Part shown: positions 8,081-15,483 of the stretch, piece by piece | Layout of the letters: every line of letters begins with the position of its first letter | Position numbering within the stretch: the first letter of the stretch is position 1 | DNA from: JASHPR01 sp963844655 | GTDB taxonomy: Bacteria; Actinomycetota; Actinomycetes; Streptosporangiales; Streptosporangiaceae | Direction: 5' to 3' | DNA: 64,000 nt | Assembly: GCA_963844655.1 (NCBI GenBank) | Contig: CAWJPA010000009.1 | Location: 761,193-825,192 of the forward strand | Made by a program: the position numbers and the translations under genes | Notes under the pieces: generated by a model | Told to the model about the DNA's origin: nothing | Databases searched by the model: none | What the model saw: only the letters and a program-made list of their open reading frames with translations

Positions 8081-8120
8081 GATGCTACATAAAGAACAAT
8101 GTAGCATCTTAAGTGCTACA
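8081..8120 (+). promoter_or_regulatory. Operator of the toxin-antitoxin pair
   Basis: A perfect 10-bp inverted repeat, GATGCTACAT (8081-8090) and ATGTAGCATC (8099-8108), is followed by a third half-site GTGCTACAT at 8113-8121, ending 8 bases before the antitoxin ATG. The region is AT-rich compared with its flanks. Autorepression by the antitoxin complex at such repeats is the norm for Phd/VapB systems; binding is inferred. Confidence 0.75.
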
Positions 8121-8128
8121 TTGCCGTT

Positions 8129-8476
8129 ATGAGTGGCACCACCGGCACGCGCGCCGCCACGCGGGGGCGCTCCAGGAGCAGGCGGGCGGCCCGCCGCATC
8201 GGCATCCGCGAGCTCCGGCAGCACGCCAGCATCTATGTCGATCTGGCCGAGAGGGGGTACACCGTGGACATCACCAACCGCGGCCGCCTGGTGGCCCACC
8301 TGGTCCCCGCCCAGGAACCGGACAGCCCGCTGGAGCGGCTGATCGCACAGGGGATCGTTCTGGCCGCCGAGGAGCCTGGCGCCCTGCTCGACCTGGCGCC
8401 GACACCGCCGCCGCCCCCCGGTGCGCCGACCGCGAGCGAGGTGCTCAGGCAGGCCCGCGAGGGGGAAAGGTATTGA
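8129..8476 (+). CDS. Antitoxin, Phd/YefM-like (VapB role)
   Basis: A 115-residue protein. A basic N-terminus leads into RRIGIRELRQHASIYVDLAERGYTVDITNRGRLVAHLVP, the Phd/YefM DNA-binding fold. The C-terminal half, with a Pro run and SEVLRQAREGERY, would wrap the toxin. It would neutralise the PIN toxin encoded directly downstream and repress the operon through the inverted repeat just upstream. Its stop overlaps the toxin start (ATTGA), a coupling usual for these pairs. Confidence 0.9.
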   Translation: MSGTTGTRAATRGRSRSRRAARRIGIRELRQHASIYVDLAERGYTVDITNRGRLVAHLVPAQEPDSPLERLIAQGIVLAAEEPGALLDLAPTPPPPPGAPTASEVLRQAREGERY

Positions 8477-9186
8477 TCTACCTCGACTCCTCGGCTCTGC
8501 TGAAGCTCGTTCTGGCCGAGCCCGAGTCACCCGCGCTGATGCAGTGGCTGGCCGAGCAGGCCGACCTGCCGCTGGTCTCCAGCGTCCTGCACCGCACCGA
8601 GGTGCCGAGGGCCGTGTGGCGGGCCAACCCGAGCGCCCTGCCGCGCAGCTACCGCCAGATGCGGGGGGTGCAGATGGTCGCGCTCAGCACCAGCGTGCTC
8701 GACACGGCGGCGACGCTGCCGCCGCCCGGCCTGCCGTCGGCGGACGCCATCCACCTGGCCTCGGCCCTCGCGCTGCGGGCCGACCTCACCGCGTTCGTGG
8801 CCTACGACGCCCGCCTGCTGACCGCGGCTGAGGATCTGGGCCTGCCCACCGCCAGCCCCGGCTCAGCCGCAGGCCAGGACCCAGCCACGAGCCAGGACCC
8901 AGCCGCAGGCGCCAGCCAGGTCAAGACCCAGCCACCGGTCAGGACCCAGCCACCGGTCAGAACGCGGGCGCCTCGGAGTAGCTGCCCCACTCCTGGCGCA
9001 GCGTGTCGCAGATCTCACCCAGGGTCGCCTCGGCGCGCGCAGCCTCCAGCATGGCGGGGATCGCGTTCGCCCCGGACCTGGCCGCGTCCAGCATCCTGGT
9101 CAGCGCCGCGTCGACCGCGCCCTGGTCGCGCCGGCGGCGGCGGTCCGCAAGCTCGCGCACCTGCTCGCGCTCTACCTCATGGCTGA
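8473..9186 (+). CDS. PIN-domain toxin (VapC-like) with run-on C-terminus
   Basis: A PIN ribonuclease with TTG start at 8473 overlapping the antitoxin stop. The catalytic acids are present: Asp5 in YLDSSALLKL, Glu43 in RTEVPRAV, Asp91 in SADAIHLASA and Asp112 in AYDARLL. The domain is complete by about residue 128 (base 8856). The frame then stays open for another 109 codons, first through a Gln-Asp-Pro/Val-Arg-Thr repeat tract and then antisense across the last 230 bases of icmA. The normal stop seems to be lost in the repeat tract. VapC toxins cleave tRNA or rRNA; the target here is unknown. The PIN part is certain, the tail is not. Confidence 0.8.
   Translation: MIYLDSSALLKLVLAEPESPALMQWLAEQADLPLVSSVLHRTEVPRAVWRANPSALPRSYRQMRGVQMVALSTSVLDTAATLPPPGLPSADAIHLASALALRADLTAFVAYDARLLTAAEDLGLPTASPGSAAGQDPATSQDPAAGASQVKTQPPVRTQPPVRTRAPRSSCPTPGAACRRSHPGSPRRAQPPAWRGSRSPRTWPRPASWSAPRRPRPGRAGGGGPQARAPARALPHG
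8919..8959. repeat. 18-bp tandem repeat spanning the icmA stop
   Basis: Units of GGTCARGACCCAGCCACC at 8919-8936 and 8937-8954, with a third partial unit from 8955 that contains the icmA stop (8957-8959). Related CCAGGACCCAGCC units extend back to about 8874. The tract lies between the convergent toxin gene and icmA. Confidence 0.85.
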
Positions 9187-10654
9187 CCCGCATGATCTCC
9201 ACCGGCTCGCCGACGGTGTCCTCCAGGCAGTTCACGCCGACCACCCGCTTGTCGCCCTTCTCCAGCTTCTGCTGGTAGGCGAACGCGGCCTCGGCGATCT
9301 CCGCCATGAACCAGCCTTCCTCGATCCCGCGCAGGATCCCGCCGGTCATCGTCTCGTCCGGGCTCATCGCGCGGATCCGGGCGAAGATCTGCTCGGCCTC
9401 CTCCTCCAGCCGGTCGGTGAGGGCCTCCAGATACCAGGAGCCGCCGAGCGGGTCGGCCACGTTGACCACGCCGGTCTCCTCCATGATCACCTGCTGGGTG
9501 CGCAGCGCGATCTCGGCCGCCTTCTCGCTGGGCAGCGCGAGCACCTCGTCCAGCGCGTTGGTGTGCAGGGAGTTGGTCCCGCCGAGCACCGCGGCCAGCG
9601 CCTCGACCGCGGTCCTGACCACGTTGTTGTCCGGCTGCTGCGCGGTGAGCGATACCCCGGCCGTCTGGGTGTGGAACCGCAGCCACTGGGCCCGCTCGCT
9701 GCGCGCCCCGTAGACGTCGCGCATCCACCGGGCCCAGATCCGGCGGGCGGCGCGGAACTTGGCGATCTCCTCGAAGAAGTCGATGTGCGCGTCGAAGAAG
9801 AACGACAGGCCGGGCGCGAACACGTCGACGTCAAGGCCGCGCGACAGGCCGAGCTCCACGTAGCCGAACCCGTCGGCCAGGGTGTACGCGAGCTCCTGCG
9901 CCGCCGTGGACCCCGCCTCCCTGATGTGGTAGCCGGACACCGAGAGCGGCTTGTAGGCGGGGATGTGCTCGGCGCAGTACTCCATCAGGTCGCCGATCAG
10001 CTTCAGGTGCGGCTGCGGCGGGAACAGCCATTCCTTCTGCGCGATGTACTCCTTGAAGATGTCGGTCTGCAGCGTGCCGTTCAGCTTCCCGAGGTCGGCG
10101 CCCTGGCGCTCGGCCGTGGCCAGGTACATGCAGAACACCGGCACTGCCGGGCCGCTGATCGTCATCGACGTGGTCGTGTCGGCGAGCGGGATACCGTCGA
10201 ACAGGATGTCCATGTCGGCCGCGGAGTCGATGGCCACGCCACAGTGCCCGACCTCACCCACCGACCGCCGGTCGTCGGAGTCACGCCCCATCAGCGTCGG
10301 CATGTCGAACGCCACCGACAGGCCGCCGCCGCCCCGGGCCAGCAGCATCTTGTACCGCTCGTTGGTGGCGATGGCGTTGCCGAACCCGGAGAACTGCCGG
10401 ATGGTCCAGGTCCGGCCGCGGTATCCCGTGGCATAGAGGCCCCGGGTGAACGGGTACTCCCCCGGCCAGCCGATGCGCTCGAAGCCGGGCACCGTGGCGC
10501 CCTCCGGCGGCCCGTACACCGGGTCGGTCTCCAGCCCGGACAGCGTGGTGAAGTCCGCGTCGCGGACCTTGGCCGCGTCGTACCGCTGCTGCCAGCGCGC
10601 CCTGCCCTCGTCCGGGCCTGCCCCCTGGTCCGCGCTCTGGCCCTGAGCGTTCAT
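8957..10654 (-). CDS. icmA: Isobutyryl-CoA mutase large subunit
   Basis: A 565-residue adenosylcobalamin-dependent mutase subunit without the B12-binding domain, matching the roughly 566-residue IcmA of Streptomyces, which interconverts isobutyryl-CoA and n-butyryl-CoA with the small subunit IcmB. Substrate-determining residues are of the Icm type: Phe88 in WTIRQFSGF where methylmalonyl-CoA mutase has Tyr, and Gln206 in YIAQKEW where that enzyme has Arg. The His in SGYHIREAG is kept. The ATG at 10654 follows GGAGG seven bases upstream. No icmB is in the window; meaB, thiolase and mce lie 5-9 kb away. Its 3' end is overlapped by the run-on toxin frame. Confidence 0.9.
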   Translation of the reverse strand: MNAQGQSADQGAGPDEGRARWQQRYDAAKVRDADFTTLSGLETDPVYGPPEGATVPGFERIGWPGEYPFTRGLYATGYRGRTWTIRQFSGFGNAIATNERYKMLLARGGGGLSVAFDMPTLMGRDSDDRRSVGEVGHCGVAIDSAADMDILFDGIPLADTTTSMTISGPAVPVFCMYLATAERQGADLGKLNGTLQTDIFKEYIAQKEWLFPPQPHLKLIGDLMEYCAEHIPAYKPLSVSGYHIREAGSTAAQELAYTLADGFGYVELGLSRGLDVDVFAPGLSFFFDAHIDFFEEIAKFRAARRIWARWMRDVYGARSERAQWLRFHTQTAGVSLTAQQPDNNVVRTAVEALAAVLGGTNSLHTNALDEVLALPSEKAAEIALRTQQVIMEETGVVNVADPLGGSWYLEALTDRLEEEAEQIFARIRAMSPDETMTGGILRGIEEGWFMAEIAEAAFAYQQKLEKGDKRVVGVNCLEDTVGEPVEIMRVSHEVEREQVRELADRRRRRDQGAVDAALTRMLDAARSGANAIPAMLEAARAEATLGEICDTLRQEWGSYSEAPAF

Positions 10655-10744
10655 CCGCAACCTCCGGCCCGTGTTGCTTCGCTAACTCCGTGTGCGGCAA
10701 ACACCGTGTGGCTAACACCGTGTCACCCACGCCGTCCAGCGAAA

Positions 10745-10762
10745 TAGTAGGACGTCCTACTA
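10745..10762. promoter_or_regulatory. Perfect 18-bp palindrome upstream of icmA
   Basis: TAGTAGGACGTCCTACTA is a perfect palindrome 90 bases upstream of the icmA start, in a locally AT-richer stretch. Its size and symmetry fit an operator for a dimeric TetR- or GntR-type regulator of acyl-CoA metabolism. The regulator is not identifiable. Confidence 0.6.
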
Positions 10763-11044
10763 ACTAGGCTCAGTGTACGTCACCGACTGCGCAGCGAAAC
10801 GGCCCGACTCGGGCCCAACCAGTTGGGCCGCTGCGTCGTCTCAGCTCTCAGGGGATGTCTGGGTGCGACGGAGGCCCCAGACAGTCGGCACAGGTAGCCA
10901 GCTCAGTGACGCGTCGATTGTGTGGTACAACAAATGCAATATCGCGCAGGTGACGCGGGCCGCACCGCGGTCTTTGGGGACGTCGTGACCGTGCCGGGGC
11001 CGCGGATCGGGCCGCCAGCCACGGCGCTTAAGCAGGGGAACTCG

Positions 11045-11539
11045 GTGGCCAGGCTCCGGACCGTTGACCGCAAGGCAGCCGAGGAGCTCTTCAACGCCAG
11101 CTATCCCCGGCTGGCCGGCTGGGTCCGCCGGCTGGTGGACGACGACGACACCGCGCACGAGATCGCCTCGGAGGCCTTCACCCGGCTGCTGGCCCGGTGG
11201 ACGTCGCTGGACAATCCGCAGAGCTACCTGTACATGATCGCGACCAACCTGGTCCGGGATCACTGGCGCAAGTCCGGCCGGGAGCGCCGCGCGATCCGGA
11301 GCCTGACCGCGGCTGCCCCGCTCGACCCCGCCTACCACCCGGTGCAGGACGTGGACGTGCGCGCGCTGATCGAGGCGCTGCCCGCCCGGCTGCGCAGCGC
11401 GTTCCTGCTGCACTACTACGCGGGCTTCCCCGTGCGCGAGGTCGCCGCGATGCTCGGCCGGCCGGAGGGCACGGTCAAGGCGGACCTGCATCACGCGCGC
11501 AACCGGCTCAAGGCCGCCCTGGGAGAGCCCCATGAGTGA
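11045..11539 (+). CDS. ECF RNA polymerase sigma factor
   Basis: A 164-residue sigma factor. Region 2 is RLAGWVRRLVDDDDTAHEIASEAFTRLLARW followed by PQSYLYMIATNLVRDHWRKSGRERR; region 4 is LPARLRSAFLLHYYAGFPVREVAAMLGRPEGTVKADLHHARNRL. GTG at 11045 behind AGGGGA fits best; the frame is open upstream. Its last bases overlap the next gene (ATGA), which encodes a membrane protein placed like an anti-sigma factor. It should direct transcription from a small regulon, probably including its own operon. Confidence 0.88.
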   Translation: MARLRTVDRKAAEELFNASYPRLAGWVRRLVDDDDTAHEIASEAFTRLLARWTSLDNPQSYLYMIATNLVRDHWRKSGRERRAIRSLTAAAPLDPAYHPVQDVDVRALIEALPARLRSAFLLHYYAGFPVREVAAMLGRPEGTVKADLHHARNRLKAALGEPHE

Positions 11540-12971
11540 CCCGGGCGATCGCATCGACACCTGGCTGACCGCCGAGGTGGAGCCCCTCGCGCCGCCGCCG
11601 GGGACGCTCGACCGCATCAAGCGGCGAGCCCGCCGGCGCAAGGCCGGCCGGGCCCTGATGTCCGCCGCTGGCGTGGTGATCGTCGTCGCGGCGGCCGTCG
11701 CGGTCCCCAAGGTCGCGGGCACGCTGCTGCAGGGCAGCAGCGGCCAGGAAGGGCCGTCCGCGGCAGCGGTCCCGGCGTCACCGTCCGCACGACCGCAGGT
11801 CACCGGGACGGGCAACGGCAGCCTGAACGCAAACTCCGGCACCAAGGTCCCGCCGCCCACCTCATCCCTGTCGCCGGGCGGATCAGGAAACGCCGTCCCC
11901 GCGAACTTTCAGCCCACGTCGGTCACGTTCATCGGGCCGCACATCGGCGCCGTGATCGGCCAGGCGGGCACGCCCGGTCACTGCGCCTCGGCGTACTGCA
12001 CCTCGCTGGCGGGCACGTCGGACTACGGCACGAGCTGGTACGGGGTGAGCGCTCCGCTAACCGGGCCGCCCGCCGGAGCGCTGGGGGTCAGCCAGATCCG
12101 GTTCCTCGATATCCGCGACGGGTGGGCGTTCGGCCCGCAGCTGTGGGTCACGCACGACGGCGGAGCGCACTGGACCCAGGAGCAGACCTACGGGCTTCGG
12201 GTCACCGACCTGGAGACGGCCGGGAACCGCGCGTTCGCGGTGTTCGCCACCTGCACCGGGAGCGGCCCGGCCTACGCGGCCAGCTGCACCAGCTTCTCGC
12301 TCTACACGTCCCCGGCCAGCGGTGGCCAGTGGCAGCCGGTGCCCGGGCCGACCGCGAACCTGCAGGCCTCATCGGGCGGCAGCCCGGCGTCCGCCAGCCT
12401 GATTCTCACCGGCGTCCAGAACGGCGGCGCCGGCTACCTGCTCTCGCCCTCGGGCGTGCTGCTGCGCGGGCCGCTCACCGGCGCGGCCTGGAACGCGGCC
12501 AGCCAGTCAGGCCCGTGTGCCCCCGGCCCGCCAGGACCCGGTGGCCAGCCGACGGCGGCCCTGCTCGCCGGCGACTCGACCCGGCTGGTCCTGGTGTGCA
12601 CCAGCGCGGCCAGCTCCGCGGGCGACACCCAGAAGAAGACGGTCACGGAGTCCACCGACGGCGGCGTTAGCTGGTCCGGCGGCGGCACCGCGCCACCGGC
12701 CGGGCTGGCCGCCTCGGTGTCGATCCAGGGCGCGCTGGTCGTGCTCGCCACCGACGCGGGCATCTACCTGTCCGGCAACGGTGGCGCGAGCTGGCAGCTG
12801 ACCCAGGGCAGTCCGGCCGGGGCCGCGGCCGGGGCGCCGGGCTTCAGCTACGTCGGGATGACCAGCCCGGCGGACGGCGTGGCGCTGCCCGCCGACCCTG
12901 GGCTGCACGAGGTGTTCATCACCACCGACGGGGGCAGCACCTGGCGGCCGCGCGCGGTAAGCGCACCCTGA
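11532..12971 (+). CDS. Membrane-anchored Asp-box propeller protein, putative anti-sigma partner
   Basis: A 479-residue protein. The N-terminal 38 residues are cytosolic (DRIDTWLTAEVEPLAPPPGTLDRIKRRARRRK), followed by one membrane helix (ALMSAAGVVIVVAAAVAVPKV), a Ser/Pro/Thr-rich linker, and an extracytoplasmic domain of about 350 residues. That domain has Asp-box (BNR-type) repeats: VTHDGGAHWTQ, ESTDGGVSWSG, LSGNGGASWQL and ITTDGGSTWRP. Overlap with the ECF gene suggests it holds the sigma factor at the membrane and senses something outside. The short cytosolic part shows no classic zinc anti-sigma motif, so the anti-sigma role is inferred from position and topology. Confidence 0.75.
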   Translation: MSDPGDRIDTWLTAEVEPLAPPPGTLDRIKRRARRRKAGRALMSAAGVVIVVAAAVAVPKVAGTLLQGSSGQEGPSAAAVPASPSARPQVTGTGNGSLNANSGTKVPPPTSSLSPGGSGNAVPANFQPTSVTFIGPHIGAVIGQAGTPGHCASAYCTSLAGTSDYGTSWYGVSAPLTGPPAGALGVSQIRFLDIRDGWAFGPQLWVTHDGGAHWTQEQTYGLRVTDLETAGNRAFAVFATCTGSGPAYAASCTSFSLYTSPASGGQWQPVPGPTANLQASSGGSPASASLILTGVQNGGAGYLLSPSGVLLRGPLTGAAWNAASQSGPCAPGPPGPGGQPTAALLAGDSTRLVLVCTSAASSAGDTQKKTVTESTDGGVSWSGGGTAPPAGLAASVSIQGALVVLATDAGIYLSGNGGASWQLTQGSPAGAAAGAPGFSYVGMTSPADGVALPADPGLHEVFITTDGGSTWRPRAVSAP

Positions 12972-12972
12972 G

Positions 12973-13497
12973 TCAGGGGTCCTTGAAGTCCCCCGCGGTC
13001 ACCCGCAGCCCGCGCAGCATGGCGAACATCTCCTCGAGCTGGGCCACGTCGTAGCCGCCCAGACCGAAGTCCGCGCCCATGAGGTCCGCGGTGGCCCGGG
13101 CCACCACCTCGCGGCCGGCCTCGGTGATCTCGGCCAGCGTGCCGCGCCCGTCGGCGGGGTTGGGCCTGCGCGCGACCAGGCCCTGGGCCTCCAGCCGGTT
13201 GATGATGTTGGTGACGCTGGTCGGGTGCACCATCAGCCGCTGCCCGATCAGCCGCAGCGGCAGCGCGCCCTCCCGGCTGAACCGGAGCAGGACCAGTGCC
13301 TCGTAACGGGCAAATGTCAGCCCGTGCGGCCGCAGCAGCGCGTCCAGCTCGGCGAGCAGGATCTGCTGCACCCGCATGATCGAGGTGACCGCCGCCATCG
13401 CGCGGGAGTCGCCAAACCGGCGCTCCCAGATCTCGGCCGCGCGCGCGATCGGATCGAACGGCAAGTCCAGCGGCTTCGGCACAGGCACAAGGTACAC
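12973..13497 (-). CDS. MarR-family transcriptional regulator
   Basis: A 174-residue regulator convergent with the propeller gene, one base apart. The winged helix is RPHGLTFARYEALVLLRFSREGALPLRLIGQRLMVHPTSVTNIINRLEAQGLVARRPNPADGRGTLAEITEAG, with long N- and C-terminal helices for dimerisation. A MarR gene in the mce/meaB/icmA neighbourhood is also familiar from Streptomyces, so control of acyl-CoA genes is plausible but not shown. The start is GTG at 13497. Confidence 0.88.
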   Translation of the reverse strand: MYLVPVPKPLDLPFDPIARAAEIWERRFGDSRAMAAVTSIMRVQQILLAELDALLRPHGLTFARYEALVLLRFSREGALPLRLIGQRLMVHPTSVTNIINRLEAQGLVARRPNPADGRGTLAEITEAGREVVARATADLMGADFGLGGYDVAQLEEMFAMLRGLRVTAGDFKDP

Positions 13498-13595
13498 GGG
13501 CCTGCGACACGGGCCCGATGCCCGTGGATCGCGTGGCTACGGAACGTAACATTACCTGCTGGAGAGCTGTGGCCGACAAGCATCGGGGGACGTAA

Positions 13596-14285
13596 GTGCG
13601 GTCCGGTCACGCCGCGATGACAACGACGCCCGTGCTCGCCGCCGGGGTCGGGGTTTGGCATGGGCGGAGCTGGGCCCTCCGCTCGGCGAGCTTCCGCCTG
13701 GAATCCCCGGTATCGGGCCGAACCGCGTTCGGCATCGTGATCTCCGATCAGCCCGCGGCGACCGCGCTGACCGACGTGCTGGCCGGCCTGATCCGGCCTT
13801 CCTACGGTGAGCTGCGCGTGCTGGGCCAGGACATGACCACGGCCCGCGGCCGGTCGGCGGTGCGCGGCCAGGTGGGCGTGGCCCGCAGGCTCGCCCGGCC
13901 GCAGCCCGCGTTCCGGGTCCGCGGCCTGGTCGACCATGCCGCCCGGCTGGCCCGGCTGCCGGCCAGGGACCGGGGGCCGCTGGCGGCCGCGATCGTGGAC
14001 CGGCTGCTGCTGACCCCCTGGGCCGAGGTGCCGCTCCGCGCGGCGCCGGACGTGATCGCCCGGCGCGCCAGGCTGGCCGCGGCCGCCGTGCACCAGCCTG
14101 GCCTGCTGCTGCTCGACGGCCTCCTCGACGACCTGGGCCCGAGGGACATGGCCCCGCTCGCCGACGCGGTCCGCGATCTGGGCCGGGACACCACGGTCGT
14201 CGCCATCGGGCACGACCCCCACGCGCTGGCCCTGGCCTGCGGCGAGGTGCTCACCATGGCCGACGGAATCCTGGTCCGCCCGTGA
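13596..14285 (+). CDS. Degenerate ABC-type ATPase-like protein
   Basis: A 229-residue protein with the layout of an ABC ATPase but without its key motifs. The P-loop position reads IVISDQPAATALTDVLAGLIRPSYGELRVLGQD, with no GxxGxGKT. The signature is degraded (VIARRARLAAAAVHQP), while a Walker B-like LLLLDGLLDDLGP and a switch-like AIGHDPHALALACG remain. It probably cannot hydrolyse ATP and may be structural or regulatory. The start is GTG at 13596 behind GGGGGA; an ATG at 13617 is possible. It lies 36 bases before DUF2127 on the same strand. Confidence 0.7.
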   Translation: MRSGHAAMTTTPVLAAGVGVWHGRSWALRSASFRLESPVSGRTAFGIVISDQPAATALTDVLAGLIRPSYGELRVLGQDMTTARGRSAVRGQVGVARRLARPQPAFRVRGLVDHAARLARLPARDRGPLAAAIVDRLLLTPWAEVPLRAAPDVIARRARLAAAAVHQPGLLLLDGLLDDLGPRDMAPLADAVRDLGRDTTVVAIGHDPHALALACGEVLTMADGILVRP

Positions 14286-14321
14286 CCGGGTCCAGACCCG
14301 AACCCGAAGTAGGCTGCGGAA

Positions 14322-15263
14322 ATGAACTGGAGCCTGCTGGGCTGCGGACATCACGGTCACGTGACGTACGCCCCGGCCGAGGCTGGCGTGCGCCAGCAGC
14401 TGCGCGCCCAGACCGCCTCCGGCGAGGCGTGGCGCTGCCTGCGCTGCGGCACGTACGTGACCGGCGCGCCGATGGCATCCGGCCCGGCCGGGCAGGCGCC
14501 GGCCGTACGCCGCGGCAAGGAGGTGCGCAGCGCATTCATCCTGCGGGTCTTCGCGGTGGAGCGGTTCCTGCGCGGGCTGGTCGCCGGCGCGCTGGCGTTT
14601 GTCGTGTGGCGGTTCGCGTATTCCCGTGAGTCGATCGAGCAGGCGTTCAACCGCGAGCGCCCGATCCTGCGCTCGCTGTTCAAGCAGTTCGGGTACAACA
14701 TCGACAACTCGAAGCTGTTCGGCTCGATCCAGCACGCGCTGACCCTCAGTCCCACCGCGATCAAGCTGTTGGCCGGCGGCCTGGCCCTGTACGCGGTGAT
14801 CGAGCTGATCGAGGCGGCCGGCCTGTGGCTGTACCGGCGCTGGGGCGAGTACTTCGCGATGGTGGCCACCTCGCTCGGGCTGCCCTACGAGATCTACGAC
14901 CTGGTTAACCAGATCACCGCGCCGCGGGCGATCTTCTTCGCCGTCAACCTGGCCCTGGTCCTGTACCTGGTGATCACCAAGCGCCTGTTCGGGGTGCGCG
15001 GGGGCAAGCACGCCTACGAGGCCCGGCTGCGCAGCGAGTCCATCATGGAGTCAGCCATCGAGGCCGCCGCCGCCGAGGAAGCCGCGCCCGCCGCGACGGA
15101 TCCCCGTCGGCCGACTTCGGCGCAGCCCGCCGCCGCTGGCCCCAGCCGCCCACCGCCAACCCAGCCTGCAATCCCCGCCGCGTCAGACCCGGCAGCCCCT
15201 CAGACCACAGAACCCGCGGCGAGGACGACTGCGGCTAGCCCTGGCACCAACGCGGCCCGCTAG
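14322..15263 (+). CDS. DUF2127 membrane protein
   Basis: A 313-residue protein. The N-terminus has metal-ligand-like residues (CGHHGH, then WRCLRCGTYV), followed by a membrane region with about four helices (VERFLRGLVAGALAFVVWRFAY, LLAGGLALYAVIELIEAAGLWLY, EYFAMVATSLGLPYEIYDL, AIFFAVNLALVLYLVITKRLFGVRGG), the DUF2127 signature. A 75-residue Ala/Pro/Thr-rich tail follows. Function is unknown. Same-strand spacing suggests an operon with the degenerate ATPase upstream. Confidence 0.85.
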   Translation: MNWSLLGCGHHGHVTYAPAEAGVRQQLRAQTASGEAWRCLRCGTYVTGAPMASGPAGQAPAVRRGKEVRSAFILRVFAVERFLRGLVAGALAFVVWRFAYSRESIEQAFNRERPILRSLFKQFGYNIDNSKLFGSIQHALTLSPTAIKLLAGGLALYAVIELIEAAGLWLYRRWGEYFAMVATSLGLPYEIYDLVNQITAPRAIFFAVNLALVLYLVITKRLFGVRGGKHAYEARLRSESIMESAIEAAAAEEAAPAATDPRRPTSAQPAAAGPSRPPPTQPAIPAASDPAAPQTTEPAARTTAASPGTNAAR

Positions 15264-15380
15264 ATCAGCGGCCAAGGCCAGCCCCAACCGCGCACTCACC
15301 GGCCTCACCCGGCCGCCCGTCCCGCGCTGCACCTCCGTCACACGCAGGCCCGCCGCGTGCCATTACCAATCATGATCCAA

Positions 15381-15416
15381 GTGAGTTTGCTGTAGTCAGG
15401 TGTGCAGCAAACTCAC
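15381..15416. repeat. 12-bp perfect inverted repeat between convergent genes
   Basis: GTGAGTTTGCTG (15381-15392) and CAGCAAACTCAC (15405-15416) flank a 12-base loop in the 220-base gap between DUF2127 and meaB. It is much more AT-rich than its surroundings and has no T-run. It could terminate both genes, or be a copy of a dispersed palindromic element. Confidence 0.7.
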
Positions 15417-15483
15417 ATCGACGATGCTGCCAACCCGGCGGCGGGGTACGGGAGGGCCGGGAGTGGCGCACGGGGCGGGCGGG

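Noticed and set aside
8957..10654. Methylmalonyl-CoA mutase large subunit
   Set aside because: The Phe/Gln pair at the substrate site and the lack of a B12 domain fit isobutyryl-CoA mutase instead.
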